From Mugil cephalus (lineage: Eukaryota > Chordata > Actinopteri > Mugiliformes > Mugilidae), in contig NC_061781.1 in NCBI RefSeq assembly GCF_022458985.1, positions 16,585,001 to 16,649,000 of the forward strand: a stretch of DNA of 64,000 nucleotides, read 5' to 3'. Positions within the stretch are counted from its first letter, which is position 1. Each line of letters starts with the position of its first letter. Below are positions 1 through 11,900 of this stretch, in pieces. Below the pieces are notes generated by a model. That model saw nothing but the letters and a program-made list of their open reading frames with translations, made no database searches and was not told the origin of the DNA. The translations under genes were made by a program, and so were the position numbers.

Positions 1-3000
1 CGTGTCTTTGCGAAGACATCGGTGATGCTGCTGCTCGCGCTAAGAGGTTAACGAGCGACGACTTTAGAGAAGGGAACACAAATTTCATTTACATTTACCT
101 CAATGCTCTCTGCACGGCCTCTGAAAGGCCCGGCCGTTGGGATTTCCCACAGTGCTTTTACTCACAGGGAGACGTCCTCCCAGCATGAGCAAGGGAGGAA
201 TGTGGCCCGAGTGTGGGAGCGACCGTCCGGATGGAGGGAGGGAGTCACGGACCAGAGAGCACGGTCAAGGGAAGGCTGGAAAGAAGGGGTCTGCACAGAG
301 GGCAGAAGACTTTCTTTTAAGCGAGTGGTGCTTCTGTTCGACTTCTGATTTAAGCTTCAGTTGAGTTAAAACAAGCTGTTGGGTAAAACATGCGTACGTG
401 CACATGCACTTGCACAAAGCAGTGCTTTTTTTTTAATATATAATGATAATATCACTGCATCTTAACACAACACAGCTCTCCTGCCTTAATTACCATTTCT
501 CCTAGAAGTCTGCAGAATTTTGATCATGTAGAAAACCTGTTATAACCTGAAAAAAAAAAAGGCCTAACACAAAACGGATCCGTAACGATTCACAACCAGT
601 TTGAAACAGAGCGCAGGATAATTGGACTGGATCAGAAATACAGCTGACCCGGAGAGTGACCACTAACTGTTAATTGGCTGCATTGTGTCGCACCAACTAA
701 CAGTCGGTCTCGCTCTTATTTTTTAAAATGTCGTCCTTTTCAGAGCTGAAATCAAATTTGTTACATTTTAGCCACATTTACCTAAACCAGAAAAAACTGA
801 ATATTCCCAATCGATGCCCAACTAATGTCTGCCAAAACCAAGTGCCGATCTGATCCCACAGCTCGTTCTGGTTTTTACTTTTCTCTGAAAAAAAGATGAA
901 ATGAAAAGTGCTTCATAAATAAAAAAAAATATTATTACCAACTGTAAAATAGGACTAAATACAACCGTAGAAGCAGCTGCAGCCAAAGTTAAATTGAAGC
1001 ATCATTACTCCCTCTTTTTGAATCACATACTCTACATACCATTAATTACAGGCGGAATTTTCCATTGTAAGTTATTACCCAGACTGCTCCCATGGCGTAG
1101 TGGCTTCACAGACTGGCTCCTGCTCCGGTCTTGTTTTTAGATTTTTTGGTCGCTTGCTCTTCCCCCCCAACCAGCGGAGAAGGATGAGACCCAAGACTCG
1201 GTTTGTTACACGCTTCTGGTGTTACTGTTACGCGGGGGTTGAATGTGTGACTGTGCCATTGTCCAGCGCTGGTGCAATTTATGTACATTAGCAAGTGTCT
1301 GGGATATTTAAAGCCAATAGAAATTTTCAACTTGAATGTGTAAACGCAAACACACTGCGGCATTTACTAACACGCCTAAAGTGTCTTCTCTGAACCGACA
1401 GTCCTCTTGTATGTTTTTTTTTTAATCTTTATTTATTTTAATGCTTCTCCAGACATCATTCTTGATAGAGATGAACCCCGTGTCTGTTAGAGAAGCGTGG
1501 AATATCACCAAACCCCTTTAATCGTGATATTTCTGACGATAATCTTGCCGTCGCCATTTGATACCGGCACACTCTAATTTGTACCCACGCTTGTTGTGTT
1601 AGAGAAATAATGGCACATTGTTGCCAGCCCAATTTCTTTGTCTTGCATTGTATTCAGCAGAAAGGTTAGCGAGCGTGTGTGTGTGTGCGCGCGCCCCTGT
1701 GCAAGACACACCCACTTAGCCAGAGATGCGGAGACAGAGGGCAGATGGACAGAGATGGAAGTGCAGGATGAAGTGTGTGAGACGGAGATCAGAGCGGCCC
1801 AGAGTGCTGATTGCCAGTCCTGCTGCCGGAGCTCGGCCCCACACATGGCACCGTGCCCGAGCTACGCCAGCAGATGTGTCACTAGTGAGTCAGCTGTGCG
1901 TGTGTGTGTGTGCATCCAAGATGTAGACACCCATCCGCGACTTGTGTAATAAGTGGTACTGGTAAATCTGTATCGCGCTCCTTTCCCATCCTCCTGTTTT
2001 CGTTGCCACTTCCATCATTGTGACGGACGTGGCGAGGCTTCTGTCGCCGCGACGTGATATGACAGAATGTGACATTACGCACATGTCGGACTCCCCGGGG
2101 ACGGAGGGACATCGTCTGCCAGCCAGAGGAGAAGATGCACGGAGGATGGGGGGGGGGTTGTTGTGGAGAGACGGCTGGTGGTCGCGTAGCACAGTGAGCG
2201 GGGAGGAGGAGGCTCGGATAAGATGGAGATATGCATCCACTGGGAGCGGTTAATAGTTTTTGGGAGAATGCAGAAAAGCTCCAGTGCTCAAAATAAAGTA
2301 AATATTTGCTTGGTTTCATTTGTAACAGGAGCCCCGTCACAGCCCGGTGTTCACATGTGAGCGACCTTGTTCCCGTCGCTCGAGATATATTATGTCAAAT
2401 GTTAGATCCGCGGCGTCACGGCTCTATCTTTAGTGACTCTCTGCATTCCTCGCATTCTGCGTGTGCCGAGTGCGACTCATGAGTGTGGGGCAGGGTGTGG
2501 CGTGTCGGGACAGTTTTCTCAGGAAGTCACCTCAACAGGTGAGCGTGCAGGTGTTTCCGCAGCCAGCGCACAACCGGAGCGTTCGCGATGTCCAACAAGC
2601 CTGTTTGCTTAGTGGATGATTAACAAAATTTCCCCCAAGTGTAATTCGTTTAGTTCGTTCGTTCATTTGTTCATTCATCAGGAAGTTGCTTCTTATCTAG
2701 CATGATAGGTGTGTTAAGGAAGTGGTAATGAAACAGGTTATGCACAAAGACATAGCTTCACCTATCAGTTGTTAAAACAAAAAAATCAGACACCATACTA
2801 ACTACTAGTTTGATGAGAAAGGTTTCAATAACAATTTAGGTTTACTAGTAATTGATTTAAAGCTAAATGGCATGTTTTATTTCTAAACAATGAAAAGTTT
2901 GGGTTTGTTGTGTCGCCCTTTTGTCGTGTGTGTGTGTGTGTGTGTTTGGCTGCATGTTCGTCAACATCGGCTCAGTAGTGCTGTGTAAGTGATGTTTCAC

Positions 3001-3530
3001 TATCGTTTAGAGACACTGAACACGCTCTCTAGAAAAAGTTTCACATTCAGTTCAGTCACAGGAATTACTGCAAACCTTCACACGCAGGTGGTTTGGAAGT
3101 TCTTTGAAAAACTTAACAATTTCACTGTTTAAGATTTACCCTTATTTTTAAATAATTTTGAAAGTTGTATCTTAAGATACTTTGACGCTTTGTCGATTCT
3201 ATACCATACTGGGTTTGTTGCCAAGCGTCGACTCTTTAATTGGAGCGTCTGAGCGACGCGGCCCCCGCGTTTGACAGTTTCACATTTCATTGCTGACGGT
3301 CGCGGGCTTTGTATGTTCTCGCGGAAAACTGCGAAGAGAGGTGGAAATAATGCTTCTGATATTGCCCTGAACAAATAAAGGGCTAAAGCAATTCTTGAGA
3401 TGGAGGCCGAGCAGACGGAGAGCGGGTAGGGGAGCCGGAGAGCGAGAAAGAGAGAGCGATACTCCATTGTGACTGAACTGCAAAATGGGATTTGCATAAA
3501 TAAGGCTGAAACATCAGCAGGCCCTTTTAC

Positions 3531-3567
3531 AGCCAGCAGCAGCAGCAGCAGCGGCAGCAGCAGCAGG
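3531..3567. repeat. CAG-rich triplet repeat
   Basis: An interrupted CAG run with CGG interruptions in non-coding DNA. No reading frame around it resembles a known protein. Confidence 0.7.
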
Positions 3568-4661
3568 GCTGAGATGAGGGAGGAGAGATGGTACGTGTTT
3601 GCGTGCGTTTCTCTTTTTGAAAAGGGGGAGGAAAAAAAAAAATGTTTTTGTAGTAGTGTTGTTTCAAAAAAAATTTAAGCCTCTTGACTAGGTTGGCAGC
3701 AAGGTCAAGGTCCTTTTCTTGCTGCTGTCCCCATACGTTACTGGTGGAGTGTACTAGTGGATACTATATTGGTATAAATCCTCCCACTCCCTCAGAGGAA
3801 TTTGGGTGACGTAGCTGGGACGGGTCTACTCTCCGAGCAGGCAGCTACGATGACTGTTACATAAGCATGAAATAAAACGCTCCCTTTAAGTGCCACCCGC
3901 AACTGGAAACCCCACGTCTAATTGAATCGAACAATTTTCTGCCCTCCTTTTTTTTTCATGTGGAACCTCGTATTTATATGAGAACCTCATTATGCCGTTT
4001 TTCCTATTAACTCCGCCGTCGTAGACAGTCGAGCGTCTTTACGAGAAGAGGAGACGTCTGATTGTGTCCGCGTTGCTTTGTTGTTGTGTGTGTGTGTGTG
4101 TGGCTGACTGCGGCACGCGCACCTGATGTGTATGTGTGTCACTTCCTTGTGTCAGTCATGTCAGCAAGCTCTCCAATTAGTGTCTCGTTAGCATGCGATT
4201 GGAGGGAACAAGTGATTGACAGTCCCTGCTGTTTGCAGGCACTTGTGTGCGATTGGGTTTTTGGTCTGGATGAAACCTCTCGAGGACGTTCGCACTAGTT
4301 GGATGAAGAAGGAGGCTGCTCCTTTTGATGTAGTACGAGCGCTACCGTATCTCAAGCGAACTAAACAAATGTTTCAAAGGAATCTTTAGCAACCTGTGGA
4401 CAATTAGCCCGCTCATTTCAGTCTATATTCTCCTCTCTGTTGTGAGCCCAAACCCAGATTTTTAGCCTATGACACCTTGTGCTAAAAGGTCCACTGTGCT
4501 CTGAGTAAAGAGCTCGTCGCGTGGTTGAAAAGGGTTTGACTTTTTTTATGTGTTATTTCAACTGTTAGTAGCGTCTCACACGTTTCTGTTCCACCTTTCT
4601 TTTTGTACAAAACAGTTTGGGCTGGAACAGACGACACACATTAGCTACTTTGTACACACCA

Positions 4662-5022
4662 CAGGTGTCAAACATGAGGCCCGCGGGCCACCAGAGGGTC
4701 TAATCTGACAAAATTACATAGGATTTTCGATGATAAAGACTTCTACCCCTGATTTAAGTGGACAGAACACAACACTGAGACCCAGCACTAAAGAACAGAC
4801 AGCACTGTACCCAAATTGCACTTATTTTTCTTAAGAAATGTCTTTTGAAAGGATAGTTTATTAAATGTAAACATTCTCATAATGTACATGTTCCTCTTTG
4901 CACTAAAACAAATAGAAAAAATCTGTCGTTATTACTTATAGGTTATAATTGTGTTATTTTATTGGTCCGGCCCACTTAAGATCAAATATGGTCCCCGGAT
5001 TGAAGTGAGTTTGACACACCTG
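4662..5022. mobile_element. Non-autonomous hAT-like element
   Basis: The left end begins CAGGTGTCAAAC followed by a GC-rich GAGGCCCGCGGGCCA block. The right end, read on the other strand, begins CAGGTGTGTCAAACTCACTT. The interior is AT-rich and non-coding. The ends and the 361 bp length fit the widespread hAT-type non-autonomous elements whose ends contain GGTGTCAAACTC. A clear 8-bp target duplication could not be seen, so the family call rests on the ends. Confidence 0.6.
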
Positions 5023-6742
5023 GTGTAAACCATAATAATTCATAATCTTGCCTTTCGCCATTTTGTAACTTTTGTCACTCGCAGCGTTAAAGATCTGTAC
5101 TGAAGCTCTTTGCATGGACTATATTTTATTGTGTCCTCAAGTAAACGTGTAGTAAACGTAATTGCTTATGATTTGACTTAACATTTTAGATGTGCCTCGT
5201 AAGGAGGTGGGCTTGTGTCCGCGTAGTTTTCTTCCCTGTCTTCCACATACAATTTTGTACGCTCTTATTATTAACAGTGATTTGGTTCAGATTGGCTGCT
5301 TGGCATTTCTCTTGCGACTTGAACCAGCCATCGCTACACTTAACACATTTAATCACCTAATGACTGCGAAAAACTAAACTGCACCAAACTGCAGAATCTT
5401 GCCCTTTTTTGCGTCTTTCCGTTTCTTCGCCCCTCACGCGCTGTTGTCTTTCCTTTAATCCAAACTCTGCAGGAACAAAACCGTAACTCCAGAAACGGTG
5501 TAAGAGGTGTCAAATGTAGGACATGCTGCTCTCTGAATGCCTGCTCTCCTCATAGTGTATAATTATTTCGACAAAAAAAATGTAACTCAACCTTCATAGT
5601 GTCGTTCATGCTCTTGTGCTCTTTGTTACTCGCTGTGGACTCCGCGTCACGGCTGCAGAATCACTCCTGGGTAATTGTGTGCCGCGGTCCTGCTTTCTTC
5701 AGTTATGTATCAAAGCATGTTGCATCTCAGAATAGCAACATGTTGTTTGACTTAGAAAGGAGTTCTTTCAGGCACTTCTGTTGTAAATAAATATGCAGTT
5801 ATGAGCCCCCCCTCCCTCCTCTCCCCACTTCTCTGAAGAACCTGCACCACCATGTCACACAGTGTGTTTTTTATGTTCGAAGGTTAGTCTAATCAGTTTA
5901 ATTTGGATACACAGGCCTCCTCTGTTCCTGCGGAGAAGCCAGCCTCCGCTCGTGCGCAGCAGTGACCCTGACAGTTGTAAATCACATCGCTCGTAGGCCA
6001 CTGAGAGACGAGTGTTGCTGCTGTAGCAGGAGTCTGTGTATTTTCCTGGTTCCCAGTGCCCCCCCCCCCCGCCCGCCCCCCCAACCACTCACCCACCCCT
6101 CCCTCAAAACCCCTTAAACTCCCCACCTCCCTCTCCCAAGGGGAACTCTGGAGCCAGTTACAATGTTGAGTTTTTTTGGAAGAGCTCCTACATATTTTCA
6201 GGATGACAATGTAATCTGACTGGCTGGGTTGCTCTCTTGAACACTATTCTCATGCAAGTCTTGCGCTCATTCACCAACGCAGAAACATACAGTGATCCGG
6301 GTCACAGTAGTAGCTCTCCTGTTCCACTGCCACACTTCACACAACATCCTCCCCCCTCCAAGTAATTGGTGGAGTCAAGGACTCACTCACCTGATGTTAG
6401 ATTGTTTAAGCCCAAAAGAGATATTAATGTTTTAGGAATGACAATAATGCTGGTTACTTGGTACCTGTCACTACTTCATATCAATAATGAGCTAATGCCA
6501 AACACTTTATTAGCTCCAGTGAAGTCTGGGTTAAACTTTGGCTCGATACTTTGACTGTAGATGATGCTGGTTCCTCTAAAGTTGTTTTTCCTAGCACGTA
6601 TTTTACACATCTCGGCTGGAAAAACAAATTCTACGGTGTGGTTCACAACTTTGTTATTCCTATTTATGATTCATGTTAAAATGTTTTGCATAAAAAAAGC
6701 TTGATGTTATGCTGGATTTTGACCAAAGTCGCTGTGAACTAG

Positions 6743-7950
6743 GGGTGGGTATTGCCTTCACAATATGTATCACGATACTTGAGTCACGATACGATACGAT
6801 ATTGCGATATTATGATAACGTGATATATTGCTATATTCTACATATTTCACTGAACATTTTTAAATGCAGCTAACATCCTGAGACCCGCCGTCCTCATATG
6901 GGGACATTATGTCTTAGGTTTGTTGCAGCTTATTCTGCTTCATTTAGGCCTAATGTGCTCATAAGGAGATACTTTTGTTTGCCATGTACTTGTAGCGAAG
7001 GCTCAGTACACTTGTTTATTAACTTTTCTAGTTTGATATGATATGCAAATTTAAGAAATCCACAGGTACTCATTTGAGGACGTTGAGATCACATCGTTTC
7101 CAGTTCTGCTTTTGCATAAAAATAAACAGTTTTATATTTTTTTTTGCAAATTTAAATTGAAATCCCTATGTGTTGACCTAATTTTTTTTAACAAAACCTG
7201 CATCCAGTTCAGAGATGTTTTTTTTTTTTTTTATTATTATTCTTAGGTCCTGCTAATCCCAAATACCCAAAGATTTTAATCTTATTTTAAAGAAATTAAG
7301 ATGCATTCCATACAAATGTGTGGGTCTCAGGAGGTTAAAATAGAAGTTCTATCTATGTACATCAGATGACGGTGATAATTCATTGGACAAATTGAGTCAA
7401 AAAACAATATCAATTTAAATGATCCATTTCTGGGTTATTGCACTTTTACAGAAAAGGTGCGTCAAGTTTCTTGCCACTTAATTGTGAAAATACAGTTCAA
7501 AGTACAATTTTTCACTGAACAAAAACGTGTGTCACTGTTTAAACACTGAATAGATTGTGAAAATATAATGCCTATGCATACATATTGCGTAAGTAGTGTA
7601 GTCTGCTTCGGATCGGCAGGTTTCGGCAGCCGCTGCTACGCTAGTAGCTCGTGGTGTCTCGTTATATGAGTTCGCAAGTTGGTTTTGTTCCCTGAATATC
7701 TAAGCGGAGTGAAACACAGTTTGTAGACTGCGTCCTCTTTGTCCAGCTTGTTAATTCCTTCTTCCATTTGAAAGCCAAAGCGCCTCCGAATGTCAGCTTT
7801 GAATTGTGATAGCGTTTCCATGCTCACCTCCTACCTACTTTAGTGTCGACACTTTGCCGAGCGAAGGTGCGGAAGTCGTTCAGAATTGGCCCAAAACGTG
7901 ACCCTTTCTTTTAAAATCGATATTAAGACGTTCAGAATCGATATTGTATC
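6743..7950 (-). mobile_element. Relic of hAT transposon with BED-finger fragment
   Basis: The left edge reads AGGGGTGGGTATTGCC and runs into repeated ACGATACGATA-like sequence. The right edge (about 7910-7950) has the complementary ATCGATATTGTATCG-type sequence. Both are typical of fish hAT element ends. Inside, on the minus strand at about 7636-7827, is a decayed BED zinc-finger-like peptide, listed separately. The rest of the transposase is not recognisable. The outer limits are approximate, and a second element abuts the right end. Confidence 0.5.
7636..7827 (-). pseudogene. Decayed BED zinc finger of a hAT transposase
   Basis: A 63-codon open stretch on the minus strand contains YSGNKTNLRTHITRHH. 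This resembles the second half of the BED finger found at the N-terminus of hAT transposases and ZBED proteins (aromatic residue, GNT.NLR.H, then HxxxH or similar). Of the usual Cys pair before it, one position appears as Tyr (VYKLCF), so metal binding is probably lost. No DDE catalytic domain or hAT dimerisation domain follows. It is a transposon fossil, not a host gene. Confidence 0.55.
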
Positions 7951-7951
7951 G

Positions 7952-8266
7952 TGTAGGTCTTCAACAGGTACTGCAGGGGGGTCGAAAAACTTTGGTTGGT
8001 TAGACATTTTCATATAAATATTTCATGTTAATATTAATTTCCCCCCTCAAACACCCAACTGTTGCACATGTTTGAAATAAATAAAATTGAATATTTGAGC
8101 CTGTGTATTATTTGAATAGGTTAATACCGAATGCAAAATGATAATGTATATTTATAAATAGCACTAGGCTGATTTTAATATAGAACACGTATAATAGGTA
8201 GGGGAGGGGGTCTTAATCTATCCGTTGGGTTGGGGGTCCTTGGCCTGAAAAACGTTACCCCTACTG
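7952..8266. mobile_element. TIR element, copy 1 (GTCTTCAAC family)
   Basis: Shares extended similarity with 32030-32362: AGGTCTTCAACAGG near the start, TTTGGTTGATTAGACATTTT-like sequence next, a TAGGTAGGGG segment, and GGGTCCTTGGCCTGAAAAA near the end. This copy lacks about 35 bp near its left end that copy 2 keeps, and its right terminus differs (AACGTTACCCCTACTG). It lies directly against the hAT relic on its left. No coding capacity. Confidence 0.6.
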
Positions 8267-8422
8267 TGGACGAAAAAAAGTCCAGCTTCTCCACCTTTAA
8301 ATGATACTCCTGAAGATTGATACTAAAACATTTTCAGAGGAGTCTCAATTTCAGTTTAAGACCACAGCCCCCGTTTCCACTTTTGTTAACTTTCCCTTTT
8401 TCTCTCTCTTTTTTCTCAACAG

Positions 8423-8539
8423 TGTGCCCAAGGGCCGTTGAAAGCCCCCTTGGGGGAATTTCATAAATACACCCTGAACAAGAAAAGCCTCCCGGACTAT
8501 TGTTATTGTTTTTACACACTTTCTCACTTACACACACAC

Positions 8540-8572
<33 letters not shown>

Positions 8573-8908
8573 CGTACACACTCACGTGCGCGCACACACT
8601 CACACAGACAAGGACATAGAGAGAATGTTGGAGGTCCAAGAGGAGAGGCCAGCGGCGGCAGGTACAGCAGCGACACATTTCAAGAAGGAGCGAGGGAAGA
8701 AAGAAAGAGAGGAGGCCAAAGACGGTCGGGGAAACCTGTCGAACCTTGGGAATCCTGTTCCTGGCTCCAGGAACGTGCGCACAAAAGGGACACTCGCACA
8801 CACAGGCAGCCCTCACCAGCTCATCACTTCACCTTGTTCTGTAGTCCTGGGAGCCCCATCAATGCACTCCAATAGGTTAAAGAACTCCCCGTCCGCCAAC
8901 ACACAAAG
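8423..8908 (+). other. bcl9: bcl9 5' exon (UTR plus first coding codons)
   Basis: A strong polypyrimidine tract ends in AG at 8421-8422, and the GTGAGT donor at 8909 follows the first 47 coding bases. The exon would include a CA microsatellite at about 8529-8605, which is unusual in an exon, so the acceptor could instead lie after the repeat, for example at the AG near 8606. From the ATG at 8625 to the usual start at 8862 the bcl9 frame has no stop codon. Confidence 0.45.
8529..8605. repeat. CA dinucleotide microsatellite
   Basis: Interrupted CA repeat with TA, GC and GT interruptions, immediately before the bcl9 coding start region and possibly within its 5' exon. Confidence 0.9.
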
Positions 8909-11900
8909 GTGAGTGGACTCGCGACGCCCGACAGCTTGTGGGCCTGGCGTCGCCATGGTAACGACGACCAAGCTCCGGCCTGTGTGTAAATGTGCGACTG
9001 AGATCCAGATTGTTTTAACAGCCTACTGAGCCAAACACTGATCTAAATATTGATCATGGTTATGCATTTAATCCAGACTGCTTATGAACAGCTGCGCGGC
9101 GTTTTAAATTTTAAATGCGCAGACGGTAATTTTCAGCTGAACCACGTTTAGCCGATTGCCCTAATAGCTAATGTACATGTTTGTGACAGTTGACTTATTT
9201 GTCAAAGACAACACTGTTGTTTATTACTAATATTGACTGAACCCTAAAATTGTGTCGTTGAGCTTAAATAATTAAACAGCCTTTACTGGGGACGTACAAG
9301 CTGTTGACAGTCGGAAGCAGACGACGTATCCTAACACGATTCTCTGTTCAGAACAGAAATGAAGTGAAATAACCAGTTTTTACTCTAAAATCTGAAACAA
9401 AGAAGCAACCTGAAGCCAAGTACAGAAGCAGCCAGTTATAGCAGTCCCTTGGCTTGTAGGATTGTTTGCAGAATAATCAGAGCAGCATTGCTCATCTTAG
9501 TGTTAGGTATGCTATGAAATACTCATATCTTATCGGTTGCACGGTGCACAGTGTTGTTTGCCATTCTGGAGTAAATCTACAGAAAATGTCAGCCGCGGTC
9601 CTTTATTTATTAATCGCATGGTGAAATTTGATCCATCTAAACTATTGAAGTACAGCAAGCAGCCATTCTGTCCTCCATGTTTGCCGAAACACTGTGATCT
9701 AGAGGAAACCTATTTAAGTTTGAGTACATTGTGCCAAGGGCCAAGGCTGAGAACTTATCAGCGTTAACTATGAAGCAATTGAGCAGCTGTAGCTAGTTGT
9801 GAGTCTACACGGTATGTGATCAGTAGTGAAATCAAGCCTTGGCAATGTGATTACGTCGAAACTTAGCACTTTGCCTCACCCAAGCCATATAAAGCCAAGA
9901 TGCAGGCCAGGTGTGATGCAGATGTCAAATCGGCTTCTTCAACATTGTTAATTTACCTGAAAAGTCTCGATATGTGATCCAGAGTTGTTCTAGGGTCAGG
10001 GAGTACATTGTACTTGGAGGTTTTCCCTGCTGACTCATGGTTCTGGATCCTCTGGAAACAGCTGTCTGGACTGCCAAAACTCTGGCTTTGCCTTCTCTTT
10101 CTACTAGCTGCGTCTGCATGCGTACATACAGTGTGCTAGTTGTGTAGCTGTATTTTTTGGACATGTGGGCATATGTTTTTTGTGCCGCGTGTACAACTGT
10201 GTGTGCGTTTGAGAGTGACAGAGTGACAGAGAAAGATATATTAGGGTGTGGTATGGGTATATTCTGCCAGTTGGATGTGTCCTCCTTCCCTGAAACGAAT
10301 CGTCTCATAACTAGTAAGCAGCCATCATTAGTACATGGCCCTCGTCTCTGCAGTCTGTTCCAGCTTTATCTGTGTTCAATGAATTCCCAATACCGGTAAC
10401 CTAACCTTACACGCATCTATCCTTGCAGGCTTCTTTCCCAATTGCTGTTAATGACATTGTGTTAGTGGTTGCAAATGGAAAAATGAGGGCAAAAAGAACA
10501 ATCACATTCTCCTTTTAGTGTCCTCTCTACCACCCCTCCTTGGTACCACATTGAGTAACAGGGGCACATATTATAATTGGCTGCTGGGGAATATCAGACC
10601 TCATGGATAGCCAGCTGTCTCAGTATGCTCCCCTCCTCTCGTCTGGTTTATACCCAATTCCATTGCATGATTATTGGATGAGCTAATATAGAGCCATTTT
10701 GCTTGATATGCCCAGTTTCCACTTGTTGTGTTTTATGAGTGGAAACAAATTCCTCTCAAATGGACGGTTGAAGACAAAACATAACATTCTAAAGTCCCAA
10801 TAATGTCTTGTTGAATCTCAGATGGGTTTAAGTGAACAGTTGTGTTAAAGTTTATTTAAAAATACATAGTTTTACAAGCATATTTATTTGAAAATGTTGG
10901 ATTCAATGTTGGGATTGTGTTGATTTTGCCTGTGATCTCCCTTTTTCTGCGTTCTCTTCCCTATCAGCCCTAAACCTAAGACGGAGGCCATGGTACGATC
11001 ACCTCCTGTCATGTCCCCCTCCACTGCCGCCCAGATGGACTCTAAAATGCCTAATCAGGGTAAACCAGGGAGCACGGGCAACCAATCACAGCCCTCACCC
11101 TGTGACCCCAAGACCCTCGGTTCTAAAGGGGCTCAAAATGTTGCAGGGGGAATGGGGCTGAAGAACGGCCAGGGCTTAAACTCTGGGCCAAGTTCCAAGG
11201 TGAAAGTCAAAAGGGAGAGAAGCACCTCGGTGGAGTCCTTTGAGCAGCCAGAGAGTGGTACACCTACCAGTGAGGAGAAAGGTAAGGCCTGCTGCAGCAC
11301 AGTATTATCAGACCATCTTGTTACATTTTTATTTTCTCTTGAGTATACAACACAATCTGAGTTGAGAAAACAACAGTGGGGCACGTTTGCAGTGCTTCAC
11401 TGACACAGCGTCAGGCCTGAGCTCACCGATGGTTTTGTGTGTCTCTACAGATAGTAGCAGGGTGAAGAGGATGTGTGTGGCAGAGAGGAGGCAGCCGTAC
11501 AGTGGAGCTGACTGGTGCTCTGGGGGAGAAAGTGACGAAGATGATAAAGGATTCTTCAGTAAGTGTGTTAACGTGTGCATCCAAGCATGTGTAGTAGTCA
11601 CTCTGCTGATCAACTCAGTCCAACTACATTTCCCATAAGCCTGTGCTGCTCCTAACGCCGTGCTGTTCCCGGTTGTCTCTTTGCAGACTGCAACTCCAGT
11701 GATGTGAAGCCCCAGGACTCTGTCACACATTCTACCTCCAATGCCGGACTAAGTCGCTCCTCCACACCCTCCCACAATACACTGGGAGGGCAAGGCTCCA
11801 CAACAGAACCTGCTAGTGGTCAGAAACCAGTCCCGAAACTTGTTTATGTCTTCACCACAGAGATGGCAAACAAGTAAGGAAGCTTAACATTACTGCTAAT

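Larger units (their letters stand above)
1..8422. other. Non-coding region upstream of bcl9 coding exons
   Basis: I find no exon with recognisable protein homology here. The open frames present are short, overlap on both strands and resemble no family I know. The region holds GT microsatellites (about 2927-2945 and 4082-4101), a CAG-rich run (3531-3567), a C-rich tract (6060-6080) and the transposon relics listed separately. Vertebrate bcl9 genes have several 5' non-coding exons far apart, so this stretch is probably bcl9 5' intron or flank. No first exon or promoter could be placed. Confidence 0.5.

Noticed and set aside
1574-2340. Overlapping open frames on both strands near 1.6-2.3 kb
   Set aside because: They run across GT-rich low-complexity sequence, have no splice or homology support, and compete with each other on both strands.
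8334-8816. 160-codon open frame on the minus strand opposite the bcl9 first exon
   Set aside because: It runs through the CA repeat, translating as alternating V and C, and is antisense to a supported exon; no family similarity.
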